A stretch of 64,000 bases of DNA from Trichobilharzia regenti (lineage: Eukaryota; Platyhelminthes; Trematoda; Strigeidida; Schistosomatidae): contig OX235266.1 of NCBI GenBank assembly GCA_944472135.2, positions 16,161,925 through 16,225,924 of the forward strand, written 5' to 3'. Below the pieces are notes generated by a model. The model was not told the DNA's origin and did not search any database. It was given only the letters and a program-made list of their open reading frames with translations. Positions 1 to 11,159 of this stretch are shown in pieces (the first letter of the stretch is position 1; every line of letters begins with the position of its first letter). Position numbers and translations under genes: made by a program.

Positions 1-150
1 ACCTCTTATGCAACGGGTTACACAATACATTTTGTTCGAAACCTTGCCATCCAGTAAATAAACACTCCTGTTTCACTCACTGTGAGTGATATATCTAATA
101 AACAAACTAATATGGAATTACATACTGTCACAGTGCCCAAGTTTTACACA
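1..150 (+). mobile_element. Penelope-like B, 3' terminal fragment
   Basis: The text from TTCGAAACC through CATCCAGTAAATAA to CAGTGCCCAAGTTTTACACA matches the 3' ends of the Penelope-B copies at 18030-18130 and 32380-32500. The element is cut by the window edge. Confidence 0.7.
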
Positions 151-429
151 CATATTGCTCTGTAGTTTTATTTTTTTCTCTCAATAATCTGAACTTAAAG
201 TAGAGTTTAGACACATGACGCCACATACAACTGATTGACTCATACGAATAGATGAGCACCGTTCACATCTACCAGTAGGCCTCGCTAGCTAGACCGTACT
301 GATCTAAATAACATCGGACAGCAGTTTTTCGCTCTTGTTTCGGGGCAGTGTATCCAGTTGAAAGAGGGCCGAATGAGTTTAACTACTTATGACAATTATT
401 CAGTAGTATATAAAAACAAACTGAAAAAT
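151..429. other. No recognised feature
   Basis: AT-rich sequence without a coding frame or a match to the other repeats that I can see. It lies downstream of the end of the AP180/PICALM coding sequence. Confidence 0.4.
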
Positions 430-1161
430 AATTTGGTAACAACTCTAGAACTACAGTGGAGTGCACTGCCCAAAAAATCTTTATCAACTCATTCAACAAC
501 AACAACAGTTGGCTAATATGACAATACCACATGTCAAGTGGTCGACAATGGGAAATTCAACGAAGGCTCTAAAGTGAATACGGGAGTAAGACAAGACGGT
601 CTGTCTACTATCACCGATGATATTCTCTCTCTTAGTTGTGGTGGTGTGAATTATGCAGAAGGACCTAAAAAGACAAGAATACCTTGGACCACCCTATAAG
701 AAGACTCTAGAAGATGTGAACTTAGCGCACAACCTATGTCATATAAATTCGAAGACTTACAGGAGAAACCCAACAAGTTGGCAGGCAGAAGAAGCAGCCA
801 TCAAAGACAGGACAACAAATGAACACATACAGGGGGAAGACAGAGGTGATAAAGATAACCAACCAACCAACCAACAACGAAAACAACAAGCACCAACCAC
901 TATCGACGGGAGAAATTTAAAACAGGTTACTTATATCGGACAGAATCGTTTCAACTATAGACAGCCGGATAGCACGTATAAGGATGTCAAATGCAGCCAG
1001 GATAGAAAAGTTAAGACAGACCTTTAGTACTTTGAAAATTAGTTCGGAAATCTTCTGCACTTCACAGCATAATTAATTCAGTTCTTCGGCATGGATCAGA
1101 AGCTTGGTGAGTGTGTCGCGAAAAGCATTTGCAACAGACTACTGCAGACCTCTATCAACAG
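430..1161 (+). mobile_element. RTE-A non-LTR fragment, RT C-terminal half
   Basis: Degenerate remains follow the same order as the better copies at 24.6-25.3 kb and 52.4-53.3 kb: the ACATGTCAAGTG region, GVRQDG (for GVRQGC), the ADD region and a zinc-finger-poor tail. The fragment breaks at a 9-bp repeat, TATCAACAG, and resumes at 1782. A 124-residue open stretch at 653-1027 is part of this relic in a mixed frame and is not a gene. Confidence 0.75.
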
Positions 1162-1781
1162 TCCTGACCTATAGCTGCTAACCTTGGTGTGGTGGTCGCC
1201 GGGCTTGCACATCGCAATGACCCCAACAAGCTACACTGGCTGGAACCAATGTTCCTGCAAGTCCTACCATGCAAGGAAGGTTGTTAAGATAGCCATTAGA
1301 CTAAAAGCAGTTACCGGAGTAGTGTAAGGTTTTGTTCCTTACATTATGCTGGGGATCTGTGGGCGAAGTCGTACTGCTGGGGAACAGGGATGTAACAGCA
1401 GGAGTAAGGTGTTATCCTCAGATGACCAGCATGCCAGCCAACTATGCTGTCTCTCCACTATGCTGGAGAGAGGGGGTTAGAAAAGGCCGACCCCGAAAAT
1501 TGTACATACCGACTTACCAAACCTACGGTGGTCCGTTCACTGATTAGGAACCAAACCAAGAAACCAGTTCATTCAGGCTGTGTGTGACCGGCTGGCTTCA
1601 GGCAGCTGTCCCCTGGGCTCTGCCGTCATGCAAAACTAACCCTCTTTCTGTTTCAGGAACCCGAAGAATCACACAACTTCCACGGTGTGGGCAGCCGCCC
1701 GGGAAGTAACAACCGCGCACATACTTCCAAGTTCACACGAAGCTTTTCTCGAGCATCATTCTCCTCTATCCACATTCTCTT
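1162..1781. mobile_element. 620-bp unclassified insertion in RTE-A
   Basis: This block is richer in GC than its surroundings and interrupts RTE-A. It is flanked by the direct repeat TATCAACAG at 1153-1161 and 1782-1790. In uninterrupted RTE-A copies (25241-25290, 53171-53220) the two flanks are contiguous. No terminal inverted repeats or coding region were recognised. Confidence 0.6.
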
Positions 1782-2350
1782 TATCAACAGCTGTCTCCTT
1801 CCCTGACTGGTTCCATACTGAAGACCGTATATGGTCAAACAGAAAGAATTTATTATTATTTCCCTTAATTCCTAGAGGAAAATAGAGCTTCAGCCTCACG
1901 TCTCCATTGCGTTCGGTTTTCTGCCAACTTTTTCACCCCACTCCAAGTCTGCCCACATGCTTTCATCTCCTCTTCACATAACCTCGTCCAAGTCACCTTT
2001 GGACGACTAACTCGATGCTTCCCTTTCGGGTTAAACTCGAAGGATGGCCTGACATGTGATGTCACTTGATGGTTTGTTTTCTCAGAGTATGGCCAATCCA
2101 CCTCCTCTATTTCTTCCTGCCTATTTGTAGCACAATCGGTTCCTGGTAGGTTGGTTCGCTCCCACAGATATCCCTGTTGCTGATCCTTTCTGGCCAGCCA
2201 TCTCATCTTGAGCAAAGTACTGAGCGAAGATAGCTAGCTGTTGATGAAGGTCTGTAGTTTGTTTGAGGTGCTCTTCATGACGCGCAGTGCAAGTCTCTGA
2301 TCCGTTAAGTAGCACTGACTGACTTCACATTGGAGCTGAAAGGTCATTAA
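1782..2350 (-). mobile_element. RTE-A remnants: resumed fragment, then antisense 3' end
   Basis: Positions 1782-1848 continue the plus-strand RTE-A fragment. From 1849 to about 2350 the strand reverses and an antisense RTE-A 3' portion follows, with the usual end TTCCTCTAGGAATTAAGGG plus (AAT)n when read on the minus strand. Minus-strand frames contain RTE-A tail strings such as EEHLKQTTDLHQQ and QMAGQKGSA-like text. Confidence 0.7.
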
Positions 2351-3119
2351 CTGGCGGAAAAAATGGGGATGGATAGTACACATATAAAAAGGTGAGGAGA
2401 CGGTAGGATGACACATTGTGCAACCAGATAAACCCCATCGACTGGAACCTTTAATGAGAAACGGTGAGTTGAGAAGGGGGGGAGAGGGCGGCGTTACTCT
2501 TAGAAAGTGACATGGAGGAGATCAGAGCTTATGGACACAATCGTGGAGTCAGATGCAGAGGAATGTAGAGAGATGTGCTGTTGAAGTTATATGTCGTCCA
2601 CTCGAAAGAACCTAAAGGAGTAATCATAGCAAATTTTAAAAAAAATGTGAACACCACAAAAATAGAATGAGATGAGATAAAGTAGTGAAATGGTGAACAA
2701 TGGTGATCAATTAGCACAGACAACTATAAGCTTTATATTATTATTGATTCTTGTAGTCAATCTCACACACCACACCCCGGTAAATTAACAATTTAAAGGA
2801 AAGTATCAGAGTAAGTAAACTCTCTTTCAAAAAATAAAATGAGAATAACACCCATGTTAGATAGATCAATTCGCATTCAAGAAAAATTATTGAAAGAAAG
2901 AGCAAAATAAAACTTTCCATAGATCAAGGTATTGTATTGTATTGTATTGTATTATGAACACCAATCAATCATATGTATACATATATATGAAGGGAATTTC
3001 ATCATAGCAAAAGCAAGTTCATGGAGATCTTTCACGAAAGAGAGAGAGAAAAAATGACATGATCTTTTCACTATTTCTAACTGATTATCATCACATCACA
3101 TGAACTGTAATCAAGGTTT
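2351..3119. other. Mostly non-coding, short RTE-A 3' scrap and a microsatellite
   Basis: About 2495-2640 matches the RTE-A 3' region (GACATGGAGGAGATC). A (GTATT)n tract lies near 2930-2953. The rest is AT-rich with no recognised content. Confidence 0.5.
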
Positions 3120-3262
3120 AACCGAATAGTTACAAAATATAATTGGGTACCGAAAATCTCAGCGAAATTGAATTGATGATTAATTCCAACATAATTAGTT
3201 CGGCAATCTGCTCTGAACTTCTTCAGGGAAACTAATCGAAATTAACATAACAGAGGTTTTAA
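3120..3262 (-). repeat. Repeat Y, antisense copy
   Basis: Text around CTCAGCGAAATTGAA, CTTCTTCAGGGAAACTAA and TAACATAACAGAGG is the reverse complement of 6487-6620. The two copies bracket the RTE-B block. Confidence 0.65.
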
Positions 3263-3590
3263 TGATATTATTAGATGGTTGGAGGCAATCGGCCACAGGA
3301 AGCCTTGAACAATCAAAATATCCATTAGGGTCCTATACAGGGGGTCAATCGCGAGCTCGAATGAGTTAGCTCAGTGGTAATGTCTGACTGCAGGAAGCAC
3401 TGGGTGACGCGAGTTCTAATCTCAGAAGCAGGGACATGCATTGTTCCTTCAAGGTGGTTACTGACTTGTGGGTGCCAACTAGCGCGAAACTTAGGTGGTG
3501 TCCAAGGCTTCCTCCTGTGGCCGATTGCCTCCAACCATTTAATATCATTAAATCAATGTGCACCATGATGGGTGGGAGAAGACACATCAA
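3263..3590 (+). repeat. SINE-3 (tRNA-headed) with inverted flank
   Basis: A tRNA-like head at 3361-3425 (A-box-like TAGCTCAGTGGTAATG, B-box-like GAGTTCTAATC) is followed by a tail ending GGCCGATTGCCTCC. A second copy lies at 36535-36765. The first 45 bases (3263-3307) are an inverted copy of the SINE end (3503-3550), giving a long hairpin. Confidence 0.7.
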
Positions 3591-4150
3591 TAGTGAAACA
3601 ATCTCGGAAAAAAATGGCTCCCAGGACAGACAACTGGATCGTTGGAAACAGCATTATGAGGAACAGTTTAATTGGCCACGCTCAACCTTCCATTTCATGG
3701 AAGTATCCTTAACTGAACGTAGTGACTAAGGAATCGACTTGTTACCAGGGAATAATCTAATGGACTTAGAATATGCAGATGACATAGTCCTGTTAGGGGA
3801 GGATTCTGACAAAATGCAGAGTCTTCTGAACACCTTGAGCAGCAATCTTCGTATGTTTGGCATGCGATTCGCCCCTGCAAAATGTAAGATGCTGCTACAG
3901 GACTGGACCACGTCGACTCCTACCTAGCTTAGTGATAGGGAGTGAAGTGATAGAACATGTTGACCACTTCACCTACTTGGGAAGTTGTATTAGCACCAAT
4001 GGACTGATTGGTGATGAAATCTCAGCACGGATCCGAAAAGCTCGAGCTGCTTTCGCTGACTTACACCATCTCTGGCGTAGGCGTGACATCCGGTTATCAA
4101 CCAAGGGACGCTGCACTTCGGTGCCAAGTTCTATGTTGAATCCAGACAAC
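3591..4150 (+). mobile_element. RTE-B copy 1, internally deleted
   Basis: Starts with text for NGSQDRQLDRWKQHYEEQFN, the pre-RT region. It then jumps to the RT core LEYADDIVLLGEDSDKMQSL and EHVDHFTYLGS (3760-4000). It jumps again to the element's 3' end, GTGCACTTCGGTGCxAAGTT-like text, at about 4113. Two internal segments are missing. It abuts a second copy at about 4150. Confidence 0.8.
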
Positions 4151-4906
4151 CTTCCGAACATCCAACACCTCCCTGAATGGGATATAGACACAGGTCCTCC
4201 ATCCCTAACTGAGGTTACTAAAACTGTCACCAATCTGAAACTAGGCAAAGCAGCGGGACCTGATGGAATGACTCCAGAGGAATTTAAGTACGGTGGAGAC
4301 AGCTTACTGTCTGCATTAACTGAGGTACTAGGCAGCGTCTGGGAATCAGAAGAAGTCCCATCGGGTTGGTGTAAGTCACTGATTATCCCCATATACAAGA
4401 AGGGAGACAAGTCTTCCTATGATAATCACAGAGGGATTCGCTTGACTAATATATTATCTAAAGTCCTTGGCTCAATAATAATGCGTAGACTAAGTGGTGC
4501 TCGGGAGGCACAAACACGAGAGAGTCAGGAAGGCTTTAGGCCAGGAAGAGGGTGCATTGATCATATCTTCACCCTCCGACAGATTCTAGAACACAGTCAT
4601 TCCTATCGGCGTCCAACAGTCATTATATTCCTTGACCTAAAGGCAGCATTCGACTCTGTCGACCGAGAAGTTCTCTGGAGATGCTTGGCTGTAAAGGGAA
4701 GGCCGAGAAAATATATTGCACTGATTAAGGCACTCTACTCGTACTCATACAGCCAGGTGAGGGCTTACGGCGAGCTGTCATCTCAACTGGTAATGACTAG
4801 TGGTGTCCGTCAAGGATGCCGCCACTATCCCCATTTCTATATTCAATTTCATCATAGATGTACTAATGGACTTGAGCCTAACTCACTTCATAGACTCAGG
4901 AATTGA
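3857..4906 (+). pseudogene. Chimeric 349-codon reading frame across two RTE-B copies
   Basis: An uninterrupted frame runs from the RT C-terminal region of copy 1 through the junction at about 4120-4150 into RT motifs A and B of copy 2. The residue order is therefore C-terminal part first, then N-terminal part. The last 27 residues after GVRQGC are out of frame with the RT. It is an accidental fusion rather than a host gene, although an automatic annotation would call it. Confidence 0.85.
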
Positions 4907-5955
4907 CTTGTTACCGGGGAATAATCTCGTTGACTTGGAATATGCAGACGATATAGTCCTTCTAGGCGAAGACGCTGACGAAATGCAGAGTCTGCTAAAC
5001 ACCTTGAGCCGCAATCTACGAATGTTTGGCATGCGATTCGCTCCCGCCAAATGCAAGATGATGTTACAGGACTGGACTACATCGACGCCTAGTTTAAAAA
5101 TAGGAAGTGAAGTGGTAGAGCACGTTGACCGCTTCACTTATTTGGGAAGTACCATCAGCCAGTGCCAACGGGCTGATCTCTGACGAAATCTCAGCACGAA
5201 TACAGGGGGCTAGTTTCGCATTTGCCAGTTTACGCCGACTCTGGCGTAGACGAGATGTTCGACTATCGACTAAAGGGCGGGTGTACTGCTGAGAGTGGAA
5301 GGCATGAAAAGACTAGCTGTCTTTGATCATAGGTGCCTGCGTTCTATTTCCCCTGTAAAGTGGCATAATAAGGTGAGCAGCATTGAGGTTAGGCGTAGAG
5401 TTATAGGTAAACAGGGGAAATCAATCGACGAAGTCGTGAAGCTACATCGACTGAGATGGTTAGGACATGTGTTACGTATGCCAAGTCATCGCCTCCCTCG
5501 GCGAGCTATGTTAGCGGATATATGGTCAGGCTGGAAAAAAAGCTAGCGGCGGTCAAACAAAAACTTGGCTTCACCAGTCAATGAAATCCACAACAGATGG
5601 TCTAAGCCACGTAGACAAGTGTAGACTTCCAGGCTGGGGTCCTCGGGACGGTAAAAATCTATGGTTGGAAACAATTGGTGACATGGCTCAAAACCGTTCT
5701 CGGTGGCTGGCGCAGATGCATCCACTCCCTGTGACTTATGATCTTCAATGAAACTGTTTTGTATTTCTTTATTACTCCTTTGTCTCACACCTCTGCTCAC
5801 TGTTTCTATTATGCTTTTCTTGTACTTTCTTCTCTTGCTTCGCGTGCTACACGGAGTGTGGCGACTTGAACTACCGCACATATGTGAAAAGTTCTATGTC
5901 GAAAACAGACAGCACCGTGATGGCGAGCCACCTAGAACGGTGGTCACATTATAAA
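4151..5955 (+). mobile_element. RTE-B copy 2 (non-LTR retrotransposon, 5' truncated)
   Basis: Contains most of the RT. LKLGKAAGPDGM at about 4228 and LIIPIYKKGD precede FLDLKAAFDSVDREVLW (motif A). GVRQGC (motif B) and LEYADDIVLLGEDADEMQSL (motif C, ADD) follow. After that come EHVDRFTYLGS and the C-terminal HRLRWLGHVLRMPSHRLPRR. It ends near 5950 at GTCGAAAACAGACAG. A frameshift lies right after GVRQGC (4820), another stop after TYLGSTIS, and about 40 bases are missing at 5287. It is non-functional. Confidence 0.9.
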
Positions 5956-6486
5956 GCTGACTGACAGAATTCAGTCTGCACCAATGAAAGGACTAGGCAC
6001 ATCACATTAGTTACCAGTGTCCAATCAAAATAACAGAGGTTTATGTATAAAAGGAACATCTCAAAACTAAGGTTCTACACAGAAAGGTTTTGATTCATAT
6101 AAAGAAAGACTGACTGCAGAAGCTCTGCATATATATGTGGGTGAATCCCAACAGTTTGAACAGACGTGAAGGTGTGATGTTAGCTGATGCATAGCAAATC
6201 CTGATTAATAAATAAATAAAAATTGGATATGTATCAACAATTAATCATACTTGGACAAAATTCTCAACTGTCTACGTCTTCTTATGGAGAGGCTAACAAA
6301 TGCTTTATGACTGTTCACCCACACACCATTGTATACTGCATATACACATATATTTTAACAAAAGTAGACTAATTTTTTAAAGTCTGAGGTCAAATTTCGA
6401 TCACAGGTCATACGCAATTTTGTTTATTATACATGTTGATACCTGTTTGATGACTCATATGATTAGACAGTTTTTAAAAACAAAAA
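5956..6486. other. Non-coding spacer
   Basis: Begins with text shared with 36360-36480 (CAGAATTCAGT, GGACTAGGCACATCA). The rest is AT-rich with no gene seen. Confidence 0.4.
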
Positions 6487-6625
6487 ATGTTCCTTTTATG
6501 CATAAACCTCTGTTATGTTAATTTGGATTAATTTCCCTGAAGAAGTTCGGACCAGACTGCCAAACGAAACGTTGGAATTATTCATCACTTCAATTTCGCT
6601 GAGATTTTACAAATATCTCAAAGAG
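6487..6625 (+). repeat. Repeat Y, sense copy
   Basis: Inverted relative to 3120-3262. The shared text includes CTGAAGAAGTTCGG and AACGTTGGAATTA. Confidence 0.65.
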
Positions 6626-6689
6626 AGTATGGGCATGGGGTGGAGGTTAATGGATTAATGAATGAATACATGACAGATGTTACAGCCTA

Positions 6690-7440
6690 CTGAATATATT
6701 TTCTCCGTTTTTTTCGGGGATGTTGATATGCACCGTATTCCCTCCGCCTCCAATGGATTGACAGTTAGTTGGATGGTGTTATTCTTTCTAGCTAACATTT
6801 CCTGCTTCAGTTACTTCCGTATCTGAGAAACTGGAGGCAGTATCTATCATATCTAAACTGGAGGCAGTATCATCAGTCCTGCTACGCATAAACACCCTGG
6901 TACGGGGTCGGGTGTGAGTGGATATAGACATCGGTTTTCCGCTAGAAATGCTCTCATTCGGCTACACGCGTTCATAGTCTCTGCCAGCTGAGTGAGTCTC
7001 ATTCATTATTACCTTTACACGATGGGGCTGGGGGCTGGCGGTTCTTTACAAAAGTCAAATTCAGATGTCTGGTGCTTAAAACTGGACTCGGCGACATACA
7101 GATCTACCTAGGGGAGTTGGAAAATTTTCATTCCAGATGTATTGTGTGCATAGACTTGAGAATCCGTAAGGATTGGATAGTGTATAAACATGTTTCTGTC
7201 ACTGAAAACCATTGGAATGTGGCTGCTGACACTGATCCATTGCCTTGTGGATCAAACTTCAAGGTGAACGCTTTGGGGTGGGTGGGTGGAGGGCTTCTTA
7301 AGACAACCACTTGCTTCGGTCTTGGCGTCCAGGCACTACTCTAACCCTTTCAGAAACTAAGATTTTGTATGGCGCAGCACCTGGTGCCCATAATATGCCA
7401 AGTTTGTGTGCTAATAATAATAAAAATTATTACTATTATA
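6690..7440 (+). repeat. Repeat X, unclassified, copy 1
   Basis: Shares ordered blocks with 33485-34130 (antisense) and with 61600-62060 plus 63051-63170. The blocks are GAAATGCTCTCAT, CATTGCCTTGTGG, a GGCTTCTTAAGACAACCAC block, TTTTGTATGGCGCA-like text and a 3' (AAT)n-type tail. The 90-residue frame at 7072-7344 lies inside the repeat and has no recognised domain. It may be the 3' part of a non-autonomous retroposon. Confidence 0.65.
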
Positions 7441-7449
7441 CATATATTT

Positions 7450-8750
7450 TTACTAGTTGATCACGGATTGTTATCAGTTAGAGAACCATTGAAAACCAGG
7501 GAGTACTGGACAGCTGCTGTTTCATCCTAGTTTGGGAATCATCGCCAGTACGCACCCACTGGGTTTCGAACCCAGGACCTTCCGGTTACAAGGCAAGCTC
7601 GTATACCATTCAGCCACTGGGACCCGATTCAATGGCTCGTGAATTCTAACTTCTACCAATTCGTGATTTAGCGCGACCCCAACCATTGTCGTTGGTGGGA
7701 CATCCATCCACACACGTGACATCTAATTGGACCTCACTGGTCACGACTTCTCACTAGAACTCAGGAAACTCCAACCTGTAGCAAGTCACTAGCGAGCATC
7801 AGATTAACTTTCTATAGTTTTTGGTTTGTAAGGATTAGTTATGTTTTTGCAAGTTGATCACGAATTGATATCAGTTAGAGAACCATTGAAAAACAGGGAG
7901 TACTGGACAGCTGCTGTTTCATCCTAGTTTGGGAATCATCGGCAGTACGCCGATAGAAAATTAATCTGATGCTCGCTAGTGACTTGCTACAGGTTGGAGT
8001 TTCCTGAGTTCTAGTGAGAAGTCGTGACCAGTGAGGTCCAATTAGATGTCACGTGTGTGGATGGATTTCCCACCAACGACAATGGTTGGGGTCGCGCTAA
8101 ATCACGAATTGGTAGAAGTTAGAATTCACGAGCCATTGAATCGGGTCCCAGTGGCTGAATGGTATACGAGCTTGCCTTGTAACCGGAAGGTCCTGGGTTC
8201 GAAACCCAGTGGGTGCGTACTGGCGATGATTCCCAAACTAGGATGAAACAGCAGCTGTCCAGTACTCCCTGGTTTTCAATGGTTCTCTAACTGATATCAA
8301 TCCGTGATCAACTCGTAAAACATAACTAATCCTTACAAACCAAACTATAGAAAGTTAATCTGATGCTCGCTAGTGACTTGCTACAGGTTGGAGTTTCCTG
8401 AGTTCTAGTGAGAAGTCGTGACCAGTGAGGTCCAATTAGATGTCACGTGTGTGGATGGATGTCCCACCAACGACAATGGTTGGGGTCGCGCTCAATCACG
8501 AATGGTTAGAAGTTAGAATTCATGAGTCATTGAATCGGGTCCCAGTGGTTGAATGGTGTACGAGCTTGCCTTGTAACCGGAAGGTCCTGGGTTCGAAACC
8601 CAGTGGGTGCGTACTGGCGATGATTCCCAAACTAGGATGAAACAGCAGCTGTCTAGTACCCCCTGGTTTTCAATGGTTCTCTAACTGATAACAATCCGTG
8701 ATCAACTCGTAAAAACATAACAAACCCTTACAAACCAAACTATAGAAAAT
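7450..8750. repeat. SINE-1 array: antisense, partial antisense, sense, sense
   Basis: Four units of an approximately 390-bp tRNA-headed SINE: antisense 7452-7842, antisense partial 7843-7951, sense 7952-8345 and sense 8346-8750 (period 394 between the last two). The head has an A-box-like GTGGCTGAATGGTATAC and a B box GGTTCGAAACC. Downstream is a hammerhead-like unit (for example 8217-8265). The 66-residue frames read through the units are repeats of each other and are not genes. Copies 1 and 3 are near-identical and inverted, so a transcript could fold into a long duplex. Confidence 0.9.
8217..8265 (+). ncRNA. Degenerate hammerhead-like motif in SINE-1
   Basis: Stem I is GTACTG (8217-8222) with CAGTAC (8260-8265). 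The core GCGATGA (8223-8229) differs from CUGANGA at two bases. Stem II is TCC/GGA, then GAAA (8245-8248). Stem III is CAG/CTG around a CAG loop, then UC before the predicted cut after 8259. The stems are perfect but the core is damaged, so activity is unlikely. The same unit recurs in the 8346-8750 copy. Confidence 0.6.
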
Positions 8751-8984
8751 GATACATATATGCTGAAGATTCTATATTCCACATATTCGATTCTTACAAT
8801 GTTGTTACGTAACAAAAATGAGACAGATGTTACATAAGACATTACAGAACATTGTTATTCTAATATGTATAACGCATGATGAAAAAGCGTTTATGTAACT
8901 TCACACCAAATAGTAAATTACGACTGAACAATCAACTTTGTTCATTCTCTTGGGTTTCGAGAGGAATATACTGTTTCAACAGGT

Positions 8985-9935
8985 GTCATTTTAAAGATGG
9001 TGGCGAGACTCTCACAATGGCTCTAACTGGGTTGTTCAGGAAGGTGTGGGAGACAGAGAGTGTACCATCAATGTGGAACGAAGCCATTATCGTCCCCATC
9101 TTTAAAAAGGGTCGACGTAATTCGTGTGACAATCATCAGTCTGCTACCAGTCGCGTCTAAAATATTGGCCACCTATGGCGCCGTCACCATGTTAGCCTGG
9201 CTGTCAAAAGTCGAGTATACAATGCTTCGCTGCGGGCTGTCTTGCTCTGCGCCTGTGAAACCTGGGGTCTCCAGGCTGAGGATGTACAGTGACTCTGCGT
9301 ATTCGACCATCACTGTCTCCGCAGGATTGCTTGTGTTCGGTGGAATCATCACGTGAGTAATTCTGAGGTTCAGTGGCGTGTGTTTGGACACAGTGGAGAT
9401 CACCATTCATTGAATGTCGTCATCTGGAAACACCGGCTCCGGTGGCTTGGAACACGTGCTGCGAATGTCATCCCAGAGGCTTCCGTACAGGTCTCTGTTC
9501 GCTAGCCAGCCCTGGGACGGGATGGAAGAAGTGGAGAGGTGGTTAGTCCATGACGCGTGGCATCGTGGGATGAAGGATGTTTGTGCTAGATTTGCATCGG
9601 TTGGTGCGTCACGACTCCCTGGTTGTTGTCCGAGAGATAGCTCGAATCGATGACTTGAAACGTTATTGGATATGGCCAAGAATCGTAATCATCACTGGCG
9701 AACGTGTTGCAATTTCCTTCTTTCTTCCCTTCCCGATGATGGTTACCGAACACTGTTTGAACTTGTTAAGCATGACTGTTTTCCTTCCAGATGAAGTTCT
9801 TTATCCGTTCTCTACTTATATATATATATATATTCCTTTATTTGATCTATGTTGTTTTTTATTATTGTGTGGCGCATCCTTCTTGGTGCCATATTGTACC
9901 AAGTTTTTATGCGTTCAAATAAATAAATAAATAAA
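8985..9935 (+). mobile_element. RTE-C non-LTR fragment
   Basis: Pieces of an RT protein: LTGLFRKVWETESVPSMW and EAIIVPIFKKGRR. A deletion takes out motifs A to C, and the C-terminal region follows in shifting frames (VFDHHCLRRIACVRWN, HRLRWLGTR, RLPYRSLFA). It ends with the non-coding tail TGTGGCGCATCCTTCTTGGTGCC and an ATAAATAAATAAATA tract. Multiple frameshifts are present. Confidence 0.8.
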
Positions 9936-9944
9936 ATTCAACAA

Positions 9945-10250
9945 CACATCTCTATTTTATCTTGTTCTCTGCAGTTTATTTTTTAGCTGGTTCCACAATT
10001 GCCCATACACGTTCATTTCTTCCCTGCACGATCTACTCTACGTCACCCTCAAAGCGACATCCAACTCATTGTTTCCTATATGGGTTTCATTCAAAGGTTT
10101 TTGAGCGTGAAGTCACTGTATATCCAATCCATCTCGATTCCCTTAAGCATATTTATCGGGCAATAAAGTTGTTTGGTTGGTTTATTGCTAGAGATTCACA
10201 TTATTCAACAATCACAGGCCTGTTTAATGACATACAACATGGTGCACCAT
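9945..10250 (-). mobile_element. Degenerate antisense RTE 3' fragment
   Basis: Weak antisense similarity to RTE-A-type 3' ends (a block like the one at 20410-20590). The 100-residue frame on the plus strand here has no domain. Confidence 0.45.
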
Positions 10251-10509
10251 ACCCTAATGTGTAAGCGTTGATGTGAAACTGCCTAGCTGACCAAGTCTTA
10301 GAGCTGACAGAGAAGACTTTTGAACTCATTACTTATCCAGTTAGTGGAAATCAGGGACCTGAATTAATTCAACAAAAATCCCACAGATTCTTAGAGCCGT
10401 ATAATAGCTCATTGGTGTAAGTATGTCACAGATCCGAACCCCTGAACCTTCGTCTACCGAGAAGGTGGTTTAGGCAACCATCAGATAGTAAGTAGTATCC
10501 CTCTGCTTC

Positions 10510-10770
10510 ATCAGTACGCATCCACCACCAGCAGGTTCGAACCCAGAACCTTCTGGTTACAAGGCTAGCGAGCCACTAGCGACCCGATCCAGTGATCAGC
10601 TCATGAATTCCAACAATTCACAATTCCAATTCACAACATAGCGCGACCACTTCGCAATGTCTCCTTCAATGAATAACTGTCCTCACTTCAGCCTACTGTA
10701 CCCTACTGGTCATCACAGAGCTTCCCACCAGAACCCCTGGCGACTGCCTGAATACGGCCAGTCGCGTTTT
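10510..10770 (-). repeat. SINE-1, antisense, degenerate
   Basis: Antisense B box GGTTCGAACCCAGAACC at about 10535 and downstream SINE-1 body text (ATAGCGCGACC, GAACCCCTGGCGACTG). Confidence 0.75.
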
Positions 10771-10774
10771 AAGC

Positions 10775-10985
10775 GTCTTTTTTGAACTGTAATTCCACCA
10801 CTGTGATCTTACTTAACAAATCGATATTATTTAAAAACACTAATATTGTTAATGTTGATTATCCTAGAATATTCTTAGTAGATAAATATGCGTATATATA
10901 ATTGTAGAGCCGGAAGAGGAATTTATCGAGGAGGATATTCTCTCCTCAATTATTTTTTGTTATTCTTTCTAAATATCTGAAATAA
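10775..10985 (+). mobile_element. Penelope-like D, 3' tail
   Basis: Text GAACTGTAATTCCA, CAAATCGATATTATTT and TTGTAGAGCCGGAAGAGG matches the 3' arm of the Penelope-D element at 29400-29600. Confidence 0.7.
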
Positions 10986-11159
10986 ATATTCTCGCTATAC
11001 ACAAAATGAATAAAAATGTGAGTAGTGTGTTAAGTAATTTTAATAATTGAGCAAAATCAAGTTTCCTACAGTGTGAAAGCAATTTGTGAACAGAATGAGG
11101 AAGACTTCAGAACAAAACACCCACCACCATGTAAGTGATTGTATGTTTTCAAGTGGTCA
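10986..11159. other. No recognised feature
   Basis: AT-rich spacer with no gene or repeat recognised. Confidence 0.4.

Noticed and set aside
653..1027. 124-codon frame as a gene
   Set aside because: It lies within a decayed RTE-A fragment, and its residues are frame-shifted versions of the RTE-A tail.
3857..4906. 349-codon frame as a host protein
   Set aside because: It is a read-through of two RTE-B copies with RT segments in permuted order and an out-of-frame end.
8150..8215. tRNA genes in the SINE-1 heads
   Set aside because: A- and B-box-like text is present, but acceptor pairing fails and the head always occurs inside the same approximately 390-bp SINE.
8046..8246. Repeated 66-residue frames (MSRVWMD...) as a small protein family
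   Set aside because: They are translations of the SINE-1 body and tRNA-like head, and appear only because the copies are nearly identical.
7450..8750. CRISPR array
   Set aside because: The period is about 394 bp with inverted units and tRNA-like heads. There are no short repeats with unique spacers, and the genome is eukaryotic.
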